The notes below the pieces were generated by a model. It did not search any database, was not told where the DNA came from, and saw nothing but the letters and a program-made list of their open reading frames with translations. Positions 39,022 through 52,340 of a DNA stretch of 64,000 bases are shown here, piece after piece. The stretch is taken from positions 62,001-126,000 of the forward strand of contig NZ_BJYY01000018.1 of the NCBI RefSeq assembly GCF_007991755.1. Reading direction: 5' to 3'. Every line of letters starts with the position of its first letter. Position 1 is the first letter of the stretch. The translations under genes and the position numbers were made by a program. Origin of the DNA: Cellulomonas aerilata (lineage in GTDB: Bacteria; Actinomycetota; Actinomycetes; Actinomycetales; Cellulomonadaceae).

Positions 39022-39372
39022 TCAGGCGCCGCCGCGGCGGGCGCGCAGCGCGGCGAGGGCCTCGTCGAGGATGGCCTCGCCGTCCTCGTCGGTGCGACGC
39101 TCCTTCACGTAGGCCAGGTGCGTCTTGTACGGCTCGTTCTTCACCGGCGACGGCGGGTTCGCCTGGTCCTGCCCGGCGGGGTAGCCGCAGCGCGGGCAGT
39201 CCCAGGTGGGAGGGGCCTCGTGACCGGCCTCCTCGGCGAACATCGGTCGGGTCTCGTGCCCGTTCGCGCACCAGTACGAGATGCGGACGCGCGGGGCGGT
39301 GTCGCCACGCTCCGCCTCCCCCATCGGTCCGGCGCCTACCCGCGAGCCACGGATCGCACTGCCACTCGCCAC
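39022..39372 (-). CDS. rbpA: RNA polymerase-binding protein RbpA
   Basis: 116 residues; actinobacterial transcription activator that binds sigma-A and stabilises the open complex. The core domain has YWCANGHETRPMF and WDCPRCGYPAG (possible metal ligands), then the basic linker and sigma-interaction helix VKERRTDEDGEAILDEALA. GTG at 39372 with GGAGG upstream. Lies 49 bases after secG. Confidence 0.93.
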   Translation of the reverse strand: MASGSAIRGSRVGAGPMGEAERGDTAPRVRISYWCANGHETRPMFAEEAGHEAPPTWDCPRCGYPAGQDQANPPSPVKNEPYKTHLAYVKERRTDEDGEAILDEALAALRARRGGA

Positions 39373-39421
39373 GGTCGTTCCTCCGGTGTGTGTCGGTGAG
39401 GGGGGTTCTGCCCGGACGGCG

Positions 39422-39667
39422 TCAGCTGGAGAACCGCTGGACGAGGCCCAGCAGGATGATGACGACGGTCCAGAGCACGGCCACCATCACCGTGATGCGG
39501 TTGAGGTTGCGCTCCGCCACGCCCGAGCTGCCGATGCTGCTCGAGACGCCGCCGCCGAACATGTCCGACAGGCCGCCGCCCTTGCCCTTGTGGAGCAGGA
39601 CGAGCGGGATGAGCAGGGCGCTGGTCAGGACCAGCAGCACCTGCAGGGTGATGCGCAGGACGTCCAC
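39422..39667 (-). CDS. secG: Preprotein translocase subunit SecG
   Basis: 81 residues with two membrane helices (ITLQVLLVLTSALLIPLVLL and ITVMVAVLWTVVIILLGLV) and the SecG loop HKGKGGGLSDMFGGG. The GTG at 39667 gives the family length; an in-frame extension to 39754 adds Pro-rich residues and is rejected. Usual position after tpiA. Confidence 0.93.
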   Translation of the reverse strand: MDVLRITLQVLLVLTSALLIPLVLLHKGKGGGLSDMFGGGVSSSIGSSGVAERNLNRITVMVAVLWTVVIILLGLVQRFSS

Positions 39668-39728
39668 GGGGTGGGTTCGCTTCCTCAGTCGGGCGGGTGG
39701 CACCGGCGGCGCCGGGACCCAGGGTAGG

Positions 39729-39790
39729 TGACGACCCCCCGATCCGACGAACACGTCCTCCGTGTCGGCGGGCCGGACCGGGGGTCGTCA
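39729..39790 (-). terminator. Structured tpiA-secG spacer
   Basis: TGACGACCCCC (39729-39739) pairs with GGGGGTCGTCA (39780-39790), enclosing a further small hairpin. It lies just after the tpiA stop and may attenuate transcription into secG. Confidence 0.45.
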
Positions 39791-39810
39791 TCCCACCGGT
39801 GGCCGGTGGC

Positions 39811-40614
39811 TCAGGCGGTGGCGTGCGCCTGGTACCGGACGATCTTGGCGAACTCCTCCGCGTCCAGGCTGGCGCCGCCGACGAGGGCGCCGTCGACGTC
39901 GGGCTGCGCCATGATCGACGCGACGTTGCCGGACTTGACCGAGCCGCCGTACAGCACGCGCACCGCGGCGGCGACCTCGCCGTCGTAGAGCTCGGCGAGG
40001 CGACCGCGGATCGCCCCGCAGACCTCCTGCGCGTCCTCGGGGGTCGCGACCTCGCCGGTGCCGATCGCCCAGACGGGCTCGTAGGCGATGACGACCTGGG
40101 CCGCCTGCTCCGCGGCGATCCCCTGCATCGCGCCGTCGAGCTGGGCGAGGGTGTAGGACACCTGCTCGCCGGCCTTGCGGACGTCGAGCGCCTCGCCGAT
40201 GCAGACGATCGGGACGATGCCCTGCCCGAACGCCGACCTCGCCTTGGCGTTGACCAGCGCGTCGTCCTCGTGGTGGTACTGGCGTCGCTCGGAGTGCCCG
40301 ACGGCGACGTAGGTGACGCCGAGCTTGGCCAGGAACAGCGGCGAGATCTCGCCGGTGTAGGCGCCGGACTCGTGGGCCGAGACGTCCTGCGCGCCGTACC
40401 GCAGGTCGAGCTTGTCGGCGTCGACGAGCGTCTGCACGCTGCGCAGGTCCGTGAACGGCGGCAGGACGGCGACCTCGACGGACGCGTAGTCGTGCTTGGC
40501 GTCCTGCAGGGTCCACGCGAGTTTCTGCACGAAGTGCGTGGCCTGGTGGTGGTCGAGGTTCATCTTCCAGTTCCCCGCCATGAGCGGGGTGCGTGCGGAG
40601 GTGCTGGGAGCCAC
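39811..40614 (-). CDS. tpiA: Triosephosphate isomerase
   Basis: 267 residues. Substrate-binding NWKMN, catalytic His in VGHSERR, catalytic Glu in [11 protein letters not shown], phosphate loop YGGSVKSGN and [13 protein letters not shown] at 40614. Follows pgk by 38 bases. Confidence 0.97.
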   Translation of the reverse strand: MAPSTSARTPLMAGNWKMNLDHHQATHFVQKLAWTLQDAKHDYASVEVAVLPPFTDLRSVQTLVDADKLDLRYGAQDVSAHESGAYTGEISPLFLAKLGVTYVAVGHSERRQYHHEDDALVNAKARSAFGQGIVPIVCIGEALDVRKAGEQVSYTLAQLDGAMQGIAAEQAAQVVIAYEPVWAIGTGEVATPEDAQEVCGAIRGRLAELYDGEVAAAVRVLYGGSVKSGNVASIMAQPDVDGALVGGASLDAEEFAKIVRYQAHATA

Positions 40615-40652
40615 GGGGGTGCTTCCTGTCTGTCGAGGGAGGTGGACGACGC

Positions 40653-41852
40653 TCAGGCGTCGAGGACGGCGAGGCCGGGCAGGGACTTGCCCTCGAGGAA
40701 CTCCAGGCTCGCTCCCCCGCCGGTCGAGATGTGGCCGAAGCCGGACTCGTCGAAGCCGAGCCGCCGGACGGCAGCGGCCGAGTCGCCGCCGCCCACGATG
40801 CTGAAGCCGCCGTTGGCGCCGGCGTCCAGGAGCGCCTGGGCGACCGCGCGGGTGCCCGCCGCGAACGCCTCGAACTCGAACACGCCCATGGGGCCGTTCC
40901 AGACGACGGTCCTCGCGTCGGTGATCCTGCTGGCGAACAGCTCCGCCGACGCCGGGCCGATGTCCAGGCCGATCCGGCCGTCCGGGATCGCGTCCGCCGG
41001 GACGACGTCGTGCGGGGAGTCGGGGGCGAAGGCGTCGGCGACGACGATGTCGGTCGGCAGGACGATCTCGACGCCGTTCTCGGCGGCCTGGGCGAGGTAG
41101 CCCTTGACCGTGTCGATCTGGTCCTCCTCGAGCAGGGACTTGCCCACGGAGTGCCCCTGCGCGGCGAGGAAGGTGAACACCATGCCGCCGCCGATCAGCA
41201 GGCGGTCGGCCTTGGTGAGCAGGTTCGCGATGACGCCCAGCTTGTCGGAGACCTTGGAGCCGCCCAGCACGACGACGTACGGCCGCTCGGGGTCGTCGGT
41301 GGCACGCCGCAGGGCCTCGACCTCGGTGAGCACGAGCCCGCCGACCGCGGCGGGCAGCACCTGCGCGATGTCGTACACGGACGCCTGCTTGCGGTGCACG
41401 ACACCGAAGCCGTCGGACACGTACACGTCGGCCAGCGCGGCCAGGTCCTGCGCGAGCGAGGCGCGCTCGGCGTCGTCCTTGGACGTCTCGCGGGGGTCGA
41501 AGCGGATGTTCTCCAGCAGCGCGACCTCGCCGTCGGCGAGCGACGCGACGACCGCCCGGGCCGAGTCGCCGACGGTGTCCTCCGCGAGCGTCACCGGGAC
41601 GCCGAGCAGCTCGGCCAGGCGGGTGGAGACCGGCCGCAGCGAGTACTTGTCCTCCGGGGCACCCTTGGGACGGCCGAGGTGCGCGGCCACGACGACCTTC
41701 GCGCCGGCGTCGACCAGGCGGCGCAGGGTCGGGACCGCGGCCTGCACGCGGCCGTCGTCGGTGATGGTGGTGCCGTCCAGCGGGACGTTGAGGTCGGCGC
41801 GGACCAGGACGCGCTTGCCGCGCAGGTCGCCGAGGTCGTCGATGGTCTTCAT
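40653..41852 (-). CDS. pgk: Phosphoglycerate kinase
   Basis: 399 residues. N-terminal substrate site [10 protein letters not shown] and AHLGRPKG, hinge, nucleotide site [16 protein letters not shown] at 41852 with AGGAG eight bases upstream; the in-frame extension to 42020 runs through a hairpin and is rejected. Confidence 0.97.
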   Translation of the reverse strand: MKTIDDLGDLRGKRVLVRADLNVPLDGTTITDDGRVQAAVPTLRRLVDAGAKVVVAAHLGRPKGAPEDKYSLRPVSTRLAELLGVPVTLAEDTVGDSARAVVASLADGEVALLENIRFDPRETSKDDAERASLAQDLAALADVYVSDGFGVVHRKQASVYDIAQVLPAAVGGLVLTEVEALRRATDDPERPYVVVLGGSKVSDKLGVIANLLTKADRLLIGGGMVFTFLAAQGHSVGKSLLEEDQIDTVKGYLAQAAENGVEIVLPTDIVVADAFAPDSPHDVVPADAIPDGRIGLDIGPASAELFASRITDARTVVWNGPMGVFEFEAFAAGTRAVAQALLDAGANGGFSIVGGGDSAAAVRRLGFDESGFGHISTGGGASLEFLEGKSLPGLAVLDA

Positions 41853-41887
41853 GGGGCGATCTCCTGTGTGAGGGGTCGTAGCGCGAC

Positions 41888-41936
41888 TGCGTCCGCGGAC
41901 CCGGCGACCGAGAGGGTCACCGGGTCCGCGGACGCA
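41888..41936 (-). terminator. Long hairpin between gap and pgk
   Basis: A perfect 17-bp stem: TGCGTCCGCGGACCCGG (41888-41904) with its complement (41920-41936); loop bases GACC/GGTC can pair further. It sits 27 bases after the gap stop and could partly terminate transcription, setting gap above pgk expression, or protect the mRNA end. Confidence 0.55.
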
Positions 41937-41962
41937 TGAGGCGTGCAGTGGTGCGAGGGACG

Positions 41963-43110
<1,148 letters not shown>

Positions 43111-43244
43111 CCCGGACCGGGCCACCCGAGAGACGTGGGTCACCCGCTCCACCGCTGGTCAGCGCGGTAAGCGCTGTCCACCTGGGCCGGCGAGGTGGCG
43201 TGTCGGACGGTGCGATGGACCGCCGCGGACGGCGTGCCCGCAGG

Positions 43245-44225
43245 TCACAGATCCAGCAGGTCCGCGCTCAGGCCGGCCTCGGTGTCCGGGATGCCGAGCT
43301 CGGCCGCCTTCTTGTCGGCGGTGGCCAGCAGCCGGCGGATCCGGCCGGCGACGGCGTCCTTGGTGAGCACCGGGTCGGCGAGCTTGCCCAGCTCCTCCAG
43401 CGACGCCTGCTTGTGAGCGAGCCGCAGCTCGCCGGCCTCACGCAGGTGCTCGGGCAGGTCCGGCCCGAGGATCTCGAAGGCCCGCTCGACCCGCTGCCCG
43501 GCGGCCACCGCGGCGCGGGCGGAGCGGCGCAGGTTGGCGTCGTCGAAGTTGGCGAGCCGGTTGGCGGTCCCGCGGACCTCGCGCCGCATGCGGCGCTCCT
43601 CCCAGACCATCATCGCGTCGTGCGCGCCGAGCCGGGTGAGCATGGCGCTGATGGCGTCGCCGTCGCGGATGACGACCCGGTCCACGCCGCGCACCTCGCG
43701 GGCCTTGGCCGCGATGCCGAGCCGGCGCGCCGCGCCGACCAGGGCCAGTGCGGCCTCCGGGCCCGGGCAGGTGATCTCCATCGAGGCGGACCGGCCGGGC
43801 TCGGTGAGCGACCCGTGGGCGATGAATGCCCCCCGCCACGCGGCCTCGGCCTCGCCGATGCCGCCGGAGACCACCTGGGGCGGCAGCCCGCGCACCGGTC
43901 GCCCGCGGTTGTCGAGCAGGCCGGTCTGCCGGGCCAGCGACTCCCCGTCCTTGACGACGCGCACGACGTAGCGGCTGCCGCGGCGGATCCCGCCGGCGGA
44001 CACGACGATGACGTCGCTGGTGTGCCCGTAGACCTCCGCGATCGCCTGGCGCAGCCGCCGTGCGGCGATGCCGGTGTCGAGCTCGGCCTCGATGACGATG
44101 CGGCCGGAGATGATGTGGAGCCCGCCCGCGAACCGGAGGGTCGCGGAGACCTCGGCCTTGCGGCACGAGATCTTGTCGACATGGAGCCGAGCCAGCTCGT
44201 CCTTCACCTGTGCCGTCAACGCCAT
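43245..44225 (-). CDS. whiA: DNA-binding protein WhiA
   Basis: 326 residues; sporulation/division regulator related to LAGLIDADG homing endonucleases. N-terminal [12 protein letters not shown] and [16 protein letters not shown], middle [17 protein letters not shown]-like region, C-terminal helix-turn-helix [20 protein letters not shown]. Start ATG at 44225 gives the family length. Part of the conserved rapZ-yvcK-whiA cluster. Confidence 0.95.
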   Translation of the reverse strand: MALTAQVKDELARLHVDKISCRKAEVSATLRFAGGLHIISGRIVIEAELDTGIAARRLRQAIAEVYGHTSDVIVVSAGGIRRGSRYVVRVVKDGESLARQTGLLDNRGRPVRGLPPQVVSGGIGEAEAAWRGAFIAHGSLTEPGRSASMEITCPGPEAALALVGAARRLGIAAKAREVRGVDRVVIRDGDAISAMLTRLGAHDAMMVWEERRMRREVRGTANRLANFDDANLRRSARAAVAAGQRVERAFEILGPDLPEHLREAGELRLAHKQASLEELGKLADPVLTKDAVAGRIRRLLATADKKAAELGIPDTEAGLSADLLDL

Positions 44226-44275
44226 GGCGTCATCCTGCCATCTGCGCCGGGGCGCTCCGGACCTGCCTGGCACCC

Positions 44276-45268
44276 CTAGCGCGAGGGGGTGCCGACGTCC
44301 CCGAGGTAGTCGTCGAACACGTCCCGGAAGGCCGCCGCGAGGCGCAGCGGGTCGTGCCGCGGGGTCCCGTCACCACTCCTGACCTGCCGCAGCAGGAGGC
44401 GGGCCCCCATCGACGCGGCGGCCTCCACGAGCAGGCCGACGTCCTCGACGGCACGCGGGTCGGCGACGACGGCGTCGATGCGCAGCTCGGGTGCGTGCTG
44501 GTGCAGCACCTGCAGGTGCTGGGTCGCGGTCATGCCCGCGGTCTCGCCCTCCTCCTCCGGCGAGAGGTTGAGGGTCACGCACCGTCGGGCCCGGGTGCGG
44601 TGCAGTGCGGCGGCGAGCTCGGGCACGAGCAGGTGCGGCAGGACGGACGTGAACCACGAGCCCGGGCCGAGGACCACCCAGTCGGCGGCCTCGACGGCGG
44701 CGACCGCCTCCGGGCAGGCCGGGGGGTCCGGCGGGACCAGCCGGACGTGCTCGATCCTGCTCCGGGTGACCGCCACGGCGCTCTGCCCGTGCACCACCCG
44801 CCGCTGCGGCTCGCCGCTGCCGTCCGCGGGACCGACGACCTCCGCCTCGATCGCCAGCGGCACGGCGGCCATCGGCAGCACCCGCCCACGGGCACCGAGC
44901 AGCCGGCCGACCCAGTCCAGGCCCGCGACCGTGTCCCCGAGCTGCTCCCACAGCGCGACGATGAGCAGGTTGCCGACCGCGTGCTGGTCCAGGTCCCCGC
45001 TGGACCGGAACCGGTGCTGGAGCAGGTCACGCCACGTGCGTCCCCACTCGGAGTCGTCGCACAGGGCGGCCAGCGCCATCCGCAGGTCCCCCGGCGGCAG
45101 CACGCCGAGCTCGTCCCGCAGCCGGCCGGACGAGCCGCCGTCGTCGGCCACGGTGACCACGGCCGTCACCCGGTGCGTCATGAGCCGCAGCGCGGACAGC
45201 GTCGCCGACAGGCCGTGCCCGCCGCCGAGCGCGACGACGGCAGGGCCCAGGGCCCCCGTCACGCTCAC
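44276..45268 (-). CDS. yvcK: Gluconeogenesis factor YvcK/CofD-like protein
   Basis: 330 residues; UDP-sugar-binding protein of the YvcK family (in mycobacteria CuvA, involved in cell-wall and nutrient control). [51 protein letters not shown] start three bases after rapZ. Confidence 0.92.
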   Translation of the reverse strand: MSVTGALGPAVVALGGGHGLSATLSALRLMTHRVTAVVTVADDGGSSGRLRDELGVLPPGDLRMALAALCDDSEWGRTWRDLLQHRFRSSGDLDQHAVGNLLIVALWEQLGDTVAGLDWVGRLLGARGRVLPMAAVPLAIEAEVVGPADGSGEPQRRVVHGQSAVAVTRSRIEHVRLVPPDPPACPEAVAAVEAADWVVLGPGSWFTSVLPHLLVPELAAALHRTRARRCVTLNLSPEEEGETAGMTATQHLQVLHQHAPELRIDAVVADPRAVEDVGLLVEAAASMGARLLLRQVRSGDGTPRHDPLRLAAAFRDVFDDYLGDVGTPSR

Positions 45269-45271
45269 CGG

Positions 45272-46216
45272 TCACTCCTTGCCGAGGTCGCGGGCGCCGA
45301 CCGTGACGTGCTGCCCGGCGCCGCGCAGCCGCGCGGCGATCTGCTCGCTGATCGCCACCGAGCGGTGCTTGCCACCGGTGCAGCCGACGGCGATCGTTAC
45401 GTACCGCTTCTCCTCGTGCAGGTACCCGGCCAGGATCGGCTCGAGCGCCGCGACGTACCGCTCGATGAAGAGCTGCGCACCGGGCAGGCCGAGGACGTAG
45501 TCGCGCACGGGGGCGTCGCGCCCGGACAGGTGGCGCAGCTCGCTGACCCAGTAGGGGTTGGCGAGGAAGCGCACGTCGACGACGTGGTCGGCGTCGAGCG
45601 GGATGCCGTACTTGAAGCCGAACGACAGCACGTTGATGCGCACCGTGTCCTCGGTCCCGCCGGAGACGGCGGCCCGGACCTCGCGGGCGAGGTCGTGCAC
45701 GTTCAGCTCGGAGGTGTCGATGAGCACGTCCGACCGCTCCCGGATGTCGGTGAGCAGCTCGCGCTCCGCCGCGATGCCGTCGAGGATCCGGCCGTTGCCC
45801 TGCAGCGGGTGCGGGCGCCGGACCTGCTCGAACCGCCGGACCAGCACCTCGTCCGAGGCGTCGAGGAACAGCACCCGGTAGTCGGTGCCGGCCGCGCGCA
45901 TGCCGTCCAGCACCTCGGCGAGGTCGGCGAAGAACTCCCCGCCGCGCACGTCGACCACCGCCGCGAGCCGCTGGACGCCGCCTCCGGGTGCGCCCCGCTT
46001 CATCATCCCGACCAGGGGGGTGAGCATCTGCGCCGGCAGGTTGTCCACGACGTACCAGTCGAGGTCCTCCAGCACCGCCGCCGCCCGGGTCCGACCGGCG
46101 CCGGACATGCCCGTGATGATGAGGACCTGCGCCGAGCTCAGCCGGGGCGCAGGGGTGGCCGCCTCGAGCGCGGGGATGCCGCGCGGCACGGTCAGCGGGT
46201 CGGGTTCGCCGGTCAT
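45272..46216 (-). CDS. rapZ: RNase adapter protein RapZ (YvcJ family)
   Basis: 314 residues; nucleotide-binding protein with Walker [13 protein letters not shown] (~33-44), [30 protein letters not shown] and C-terminal [17 protein letters not shown] overlaps the uvrC stop as ATGA. Its RNA-binding role is known in E. coli; in actinobacteria the function is not settled. Confidence 0.93.
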   Translation of the reverse strand: MTGEPDPLTVPRGIPALEAATPAPRLSSAQVLIITGMSGAGRTRAAAVLEDLDWYVVDNLPAQMLTPLVGMMKRGAPGGGVQRLAAVVDVRGGEFFADLAEVLDGMRAAGTDYRVLFLDASDEVLVRRFEQVRRPHPLQGNGRILDGIAAERELLTDIRERSDVLIDTSELNVHDLAREVRAAVSGGTEDTVRINVLSFGFKYGIPLDADHVVDVRFLANPYWVSELRHLSGRDAPVRDYVLGLPGAQLFIERYVAALEPILAGYLHEEKRYVTIAVGCTGGKHRSVAISEQIAARLRGAGQHVTVGARDLGKE

Positions 46217-48489
46217 GCGCTCAGCATGCCAGGCACCCCGGCGGCCGCCTGGCGTGGCTCGGGCAGTGCGCTCCCGTCCGCCGGGAGGTCCGTCGCGCCC
46301 GGGTCGGCGCCGACGATCCCCGGCGGCTCCTCCATCACGGCGCCGTCCGGAGCGCCCCGGCGCTCCACCGCCGGGTCGTCCGGCCGGTCGGCCGGGGCGC
46401 CGCCCGCACCCGCCGGGCCGGCGTCGACGTCGCCGGCACGCGGCGCGACCGGGTCCGCCGTCGCCAGTGCCGCGACGACGGCGGCCGCCGTGCGCTGCCC
46501 CATGCCGGGCACCGACGCGATCTCCTCGACGGAGGCCGCCCGGAGCCGCTTGAGGGACCCGAAGTGCTTGAGGAGCGTCCGGCTGCGCGCCGGACCGAGC
46601 CCGGGCACGTCGTCGAGCGCGGAGACCGTCATGCCCTTGCTGCGACGGCGGCGGTGCGCGGTGATCGCGAACCGGTGCGCCTCGTCCCGCACGCGCTGCA
46701 GCAGGTACAGACCCTCGGAGCTGCGCTGCAGGATGACCGGGTAGTCCTCCCCCGGCAGCCAGACCTCCTCCAGGCGCTTGGCCAGGCCGCACAGGGCGAC
46801 GTCGTCCACCCCGAGCTCGGCGAGGGCGCGCGCTGCCGCGGCGACCTGCGGCGGGCCGCCGTCGACCACGACGAGGTTGGGCGGGTAGGCGAACCGGCGG
46901 CGACCGGCGTCCTCCGCCTCCACCTCCGCCTCGACCTCACCGGACCGGGGGGCGGCGCGGGCGCCGGTGTCGAACGCCTGGTCGTCGTCGTCGCCGGCGC
47001 CCATCTCCAGGTCCCCGGTGCGGACCCGGTCCGCGACGTACCGGCGGAAGCGCCGGGTGATGACCTCGTGCATGGCGGCGGTGTCGTCCCGGGCGCCGTC
47101 GCCCTCGGGCCCGCGGATCGCGAACGTGCGGTACTCGCTCTTGCGGGCCAGACCGTCCTCGAACACGACCATGGACGCCATCTGGTGGGTGCCCTGGGTG
47201 GTGGAGATGTCGTAGCACTCGATCCGCAGCGGAGCGGTGGGCAGGTCCAGCGCCTCCTGGATCTCGCGCAGCGCCTGGCTGCGGGTGGTCAGGTCCCCGG
47301 CGCGCTTGGTGCGGTGCAGGGCCAGGGCGTGCTCGGCGTTGCGCCGGACGGTCTCCGCGAGCTCGCGCTTGTCGCCGCGCTGCGGCACCCGGACGTCGAC
47401 CCGGCTGCCGCGCATCCCGCTGAGCCACGCCGACACCTCGGCGGCGTCGGGCGGCATGACGGGGACCAGAACCTCGCGCGGGACGACGCCGGCGGCGGCG
47501 CCGGTGGCCGGCTCGCCGCGGGACCGGGAGCCGTGACCGGCCAGCGCGGCCTCCTCCGCGCCGTACACCTGCTGCAGGAGGTGCTCGACGAGCTCGCCGT
47601 CGGAGACGTCCTCCACCTTCTCCACGATCCAGCCGCGCTGACCGCGGATGCGTCCGTCGCGGACGTGGAACACCTGGACGGCGGCCTCCAGCTCGTCGCC
47701 GACCAGGGCGAAGATGTCGGCGTCGGTGCCGTCCTGCAGCACGACGGCGTTCTTCTCGGTCGCGCGCTCCAGCGCACCGATGTCGTCGCGCAGCCGCGCC
47801 GCCGCCTCGTAGTCCTGGATCGAGGCGGCGTCGCGCATGCGCTCGGTGAGGCGGCGCGTGAACTTGGCGGTGTCGCCGGCCATGAAAGCGCAGAAGTCCT
47901 CGGCCAGGGCGTGGTGGTCGTCCGGGCTGATCCGCCCGACGCAGGGTGCCGAGCACTTGTCGATGTAGCCCAGCAGGCACGGCCGGCCCTGCTGGTTCGC
48001 CCGCTTGAAGACGCCGGCCGAGCAGGTCCGCACCGGGAAGACCCGCAGCAGGAGGTCGACCGTCTCGCGGATGGCCCAGGCGTGGGCGTACGGCCCGAAG
48101 TAGCGGGTGCCGGGCCGCTTGGCGCCGCGCATGACCTGCACGCGGGGGAACTGGTCGCCGAGCGTCACCGCCAGGTACGGGTAGGACTTGTCGTCGCGGT
48201 ACTTGACGTTGAACCGGGGGTCGAACTCCTTGATCCAGGAGTACTCCAGGGCCAGCGCCTCCACCTCGGTGCCCACCACCGTCCACTCGACCGACGCCGC
48301 CGACGTGACCATCGACTGGGTGCGCGGGTGCAGCGCCGAGAGGTCCTGGAAGTAGCTGCCGAGCCGGGACCGCAGGCTCTTCGCCTTGCCGACGTAGATG
48401 ACCCGGCGGTGCTCGTCCCGGAAGCGGTAGACGCCGGGCTGGTCGGGGATCTGGCCGGGGGCGGGGCGGTAGGTGGCGGGATCGGCCAT
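46213..48489 (-). CDS. uvrC: UvrABC system protein C
   Basis: 758 residues; makes both incisions in nucleotide excision repair. N-terminal GIY-YIG nuclease ([19 protein letters not shown]), UVR motif binding UvrB ([12 protein letters not shown]), RNase H-like nuclease ([17 protein letters not shown]), then two helix-hairpin-helix motifs ([31 protein letters not shown]). An acidic linker ([10 protein letters not shown] ... [10 protein letters not shown]) precedes VVVDGG, and ~80 Ala/Pro-rich residues trail the HhH domain, so it is longer than usual. ATG at 48489 lies eight bases after a -10, suggesting a leaderless start. Confidence 0.95.
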   Translation of the reverse strand: MADPATYRPAPGQIPDQPGVYRFRDEHRRVIYVGKAKSLRSRLGSYFQDLSALHPRTQSMVTSAASVEWTVVGTEVEALALEYSWIKEFDPRFNVKYRDDKSYPYLAVTLGDQFPRVQVMRGAKRPGTRYFGPYAHAWAIRETVDLLLRVFPVRTCSAGVFKRANQQGRPCLLGYIDKCSAPCVGRISPDDHHALAEDFCAFMAGDTAKFTRRLTERMRDAASIQDYEAAARLRDDIGALERATEKNAVVLQDGTDADIFALVGDELEAAVQVFHVRDGRIRGQRGWIVEKVEDVSDGELVEHLLQQVYGAEEAALAGHGSRSRGEPATGAAAGVVPREVLVPVMPPDAAEVSAWLSGMRGSRVDVRVPQRGDKRELAETVRRNAEHALALHRTKRAGDLTTRSQALREIQEALDLPTAPLRIECYDISTTQGTHQMASMVVFEDGLARKSEYRTFAIRGPEGDGARDDTAAMHEVITRRFRRYVADRVRTGDLEMGAGDDDDQAFDTGARAAPRSGEVEAEVEAEDAGRRRFAYPPNLVVVDGGPPQVAAAARALAELGVDDVALCGLAKRLEEVWLPGEDYPVILQRSSEGLYLLQRVRDEAHRFAITAHRRRRSKGMTVSALDDVPGLGPARSRTLLKHFGSLKRLRAASVEEIASVPGMGQRTAAAVVAALATADPVAPRAGDVDAGPAGAGGAPADRPDDPAVERRGAPDGAVMEEPPGIVGADPGATDLPADGSALPEPRQAAAGVPGMLSA

Positions 48490-48497
48490 GGGTCCAG

Positions 48498-48520
48498 AGT
48501 TTAGTTCGCCGGTCCGACGC
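48498..48520 (-). promoter_or_regulatory. uvrC promoter, weak PafBC-like match
   Basis: Minus-strand GCGTCGGAC, eight bases, TAAACT. The GTCGG core and 8-base spacing fit TTGTCRGTG-N8-TANNNT but four of the nine upstream bases differ. The -10 ends eight bases before the ATG. Confidence 0.45.
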
Positions 48521-48584
48521 TCCCGACCCGTCGGCCGGCGCCGACCGGCCACCGTCCGCCGTCGACGTCGCTACGGTGAGGCGG

Positions 48585-49061
48585 ATGGGAGCCCTGCACT
48601 CGTACACGGTGGACGTGCGCTGGACCGGAGCCGGCCACGCGGGCACGACGAGCTACACGGCGTACAGCCGGGACCACGAGGTGGCCGTGGCCGGGCACCC
48701 GACGCTGCTGGGGTCGTCCGACCCGGCGTTCCGGGGTGACCCGACCCGCTACAACCCCGAGGAGCTGTTCGTCGCGGCGCTCGCCCAGTGCCACATGCTG
48801 TGGTTCCTGCACTTCGCGGCGCAGGACGGCGTCGTGGTGGTCGGCTACCGCGACGAGGCGGTCGGCACCATGCGGGTCGAGTCCGCCGGCGCCGGCCAGT
48901 TCACCGACGTCATGCTGCACCCGCGGATCACCGTCCGCGGGGAGGACGTCACCGACGACCGGGTCGCCACGCTGCACGCGCGGGCGCACGACCACTGCTT
49001 CATCGCCCGCTCGGTGAACTTCCCCGTCCGGCACGAGCCGGTCACCCGTCGCGTCGCCTGA
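48585..49061 (+). CDS. OsmC-like peroxide reductase
   Basis: 158 residues. OsmC/Ohr fold with the two redox cysteines in LFVAALAQCHMLWFLH and HDHCFIARSVNFPV. Start ATG at 48585 after GTGAGG; a GTG three codons upstream is possible. Likely reduces hydroperoxides; lies alone, divergent from uvrC. Confidence 0.82.
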   Translation: MGALHSYTVDVRWTGAGHAGTTSYTAYSRDHEVAVAGHPTLLGSSDPAFRGDPTRYNPEELFVAALAQCHMLWFLHFAAQDGVVVVGYRDEAVGTMRVESAGAGQFTDVMLHPRITVRGEDVTDDRVATLHARAHDHCFIARSVNFPVRHEPVTRRVA

Positions 49062-49240
49062 GCGCCCCGGCGCGACGGCTCCGTCGAGGGCGCGTCCCGT
49101 GGCCTGAGCGCCCGCGGCGCGACGGCTCCGTCGAGGGCCGTCGCGCTGCCTGACCGCCTCCGGCGCGACGGCTCGGTTGAGGGCCGTCGCGCCGCCTGAC
49201 CGCCTCCGGCGCGACGGCTCGGTCGAGAGCCGTCGCGCCG
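49057..49240. repeat. Four tandem 46-bp repeats, each a hairpin
   Basis: Copies start at 49057, 49103, 49149 and 49195, each beginning CCTGASCGCC and containing GGCGCGACGGC ... GCCGTCGCGCC as an inverted repeat (13-bp stem in copy 4, diverged in copy 1). They fill the gap between the convergent OsmC and uvrA genes and begin in the OsmC stop codon. They may act as a multiplied terminator. Confidence 0.75.
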
Positions 49241-49248
49241 CCGCCGGG

Positions 49249-52245
<2,997 letters not shown>

Positions 52246-52251
52246 CCGCAC

Positions 52252-52274
52252 AGTCTACGGCGGGGCGCCGACAG
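52252..52274 (-). promoter_or_regulatory. uvrA promoter, PafBC/RecA-NDp type
   Basis: Minus strand: CTGTCGGCG, eight bases, TAGACT. This fits the mycobacterial RecA-independent damage promoter TTGTCRGTG-N8-TANNNT closely. Transcription would start at the GTG at 52245. Confidence 0.7.
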
Positions 52275-52281
52275 GCGTACG

Positions 52282-52295
52282 TGTGTTCGAACACA
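52282..52295. promoter_or_regulatory. 14-bp palindrome in the uvrA-GH15 gap
   Basis: TGTGTTCGAACACA is a perfect palindrome followed by GTGTTCG. It resembles LexA boxes (CGAAC-N4-GTTCG) but the nearest pairing has a 5-base spacer, so LexA binding is doubtful. Another dimeric regulator is possible. Confidence 0.4.
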
Positions 52296-52340
52296 GTGTT
52301 CGCCGTGTCACAGCAGCGGGCCGCGGGGCAGACTGCCCCC

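Noticed and set aside
49057-49240. CRISPR array
   Set aside because: The 46-bp units are contiguous with no unique spacers, and no cas genes are near.
52282-52304. Classical LexA (SOS) box upstream of uvrA
   Set aside because: CGAAC and GTTCG are both present but separated by 5 bases instead of 4, and a better-fitting PafBC-type promoter overlaps the uvrA start.
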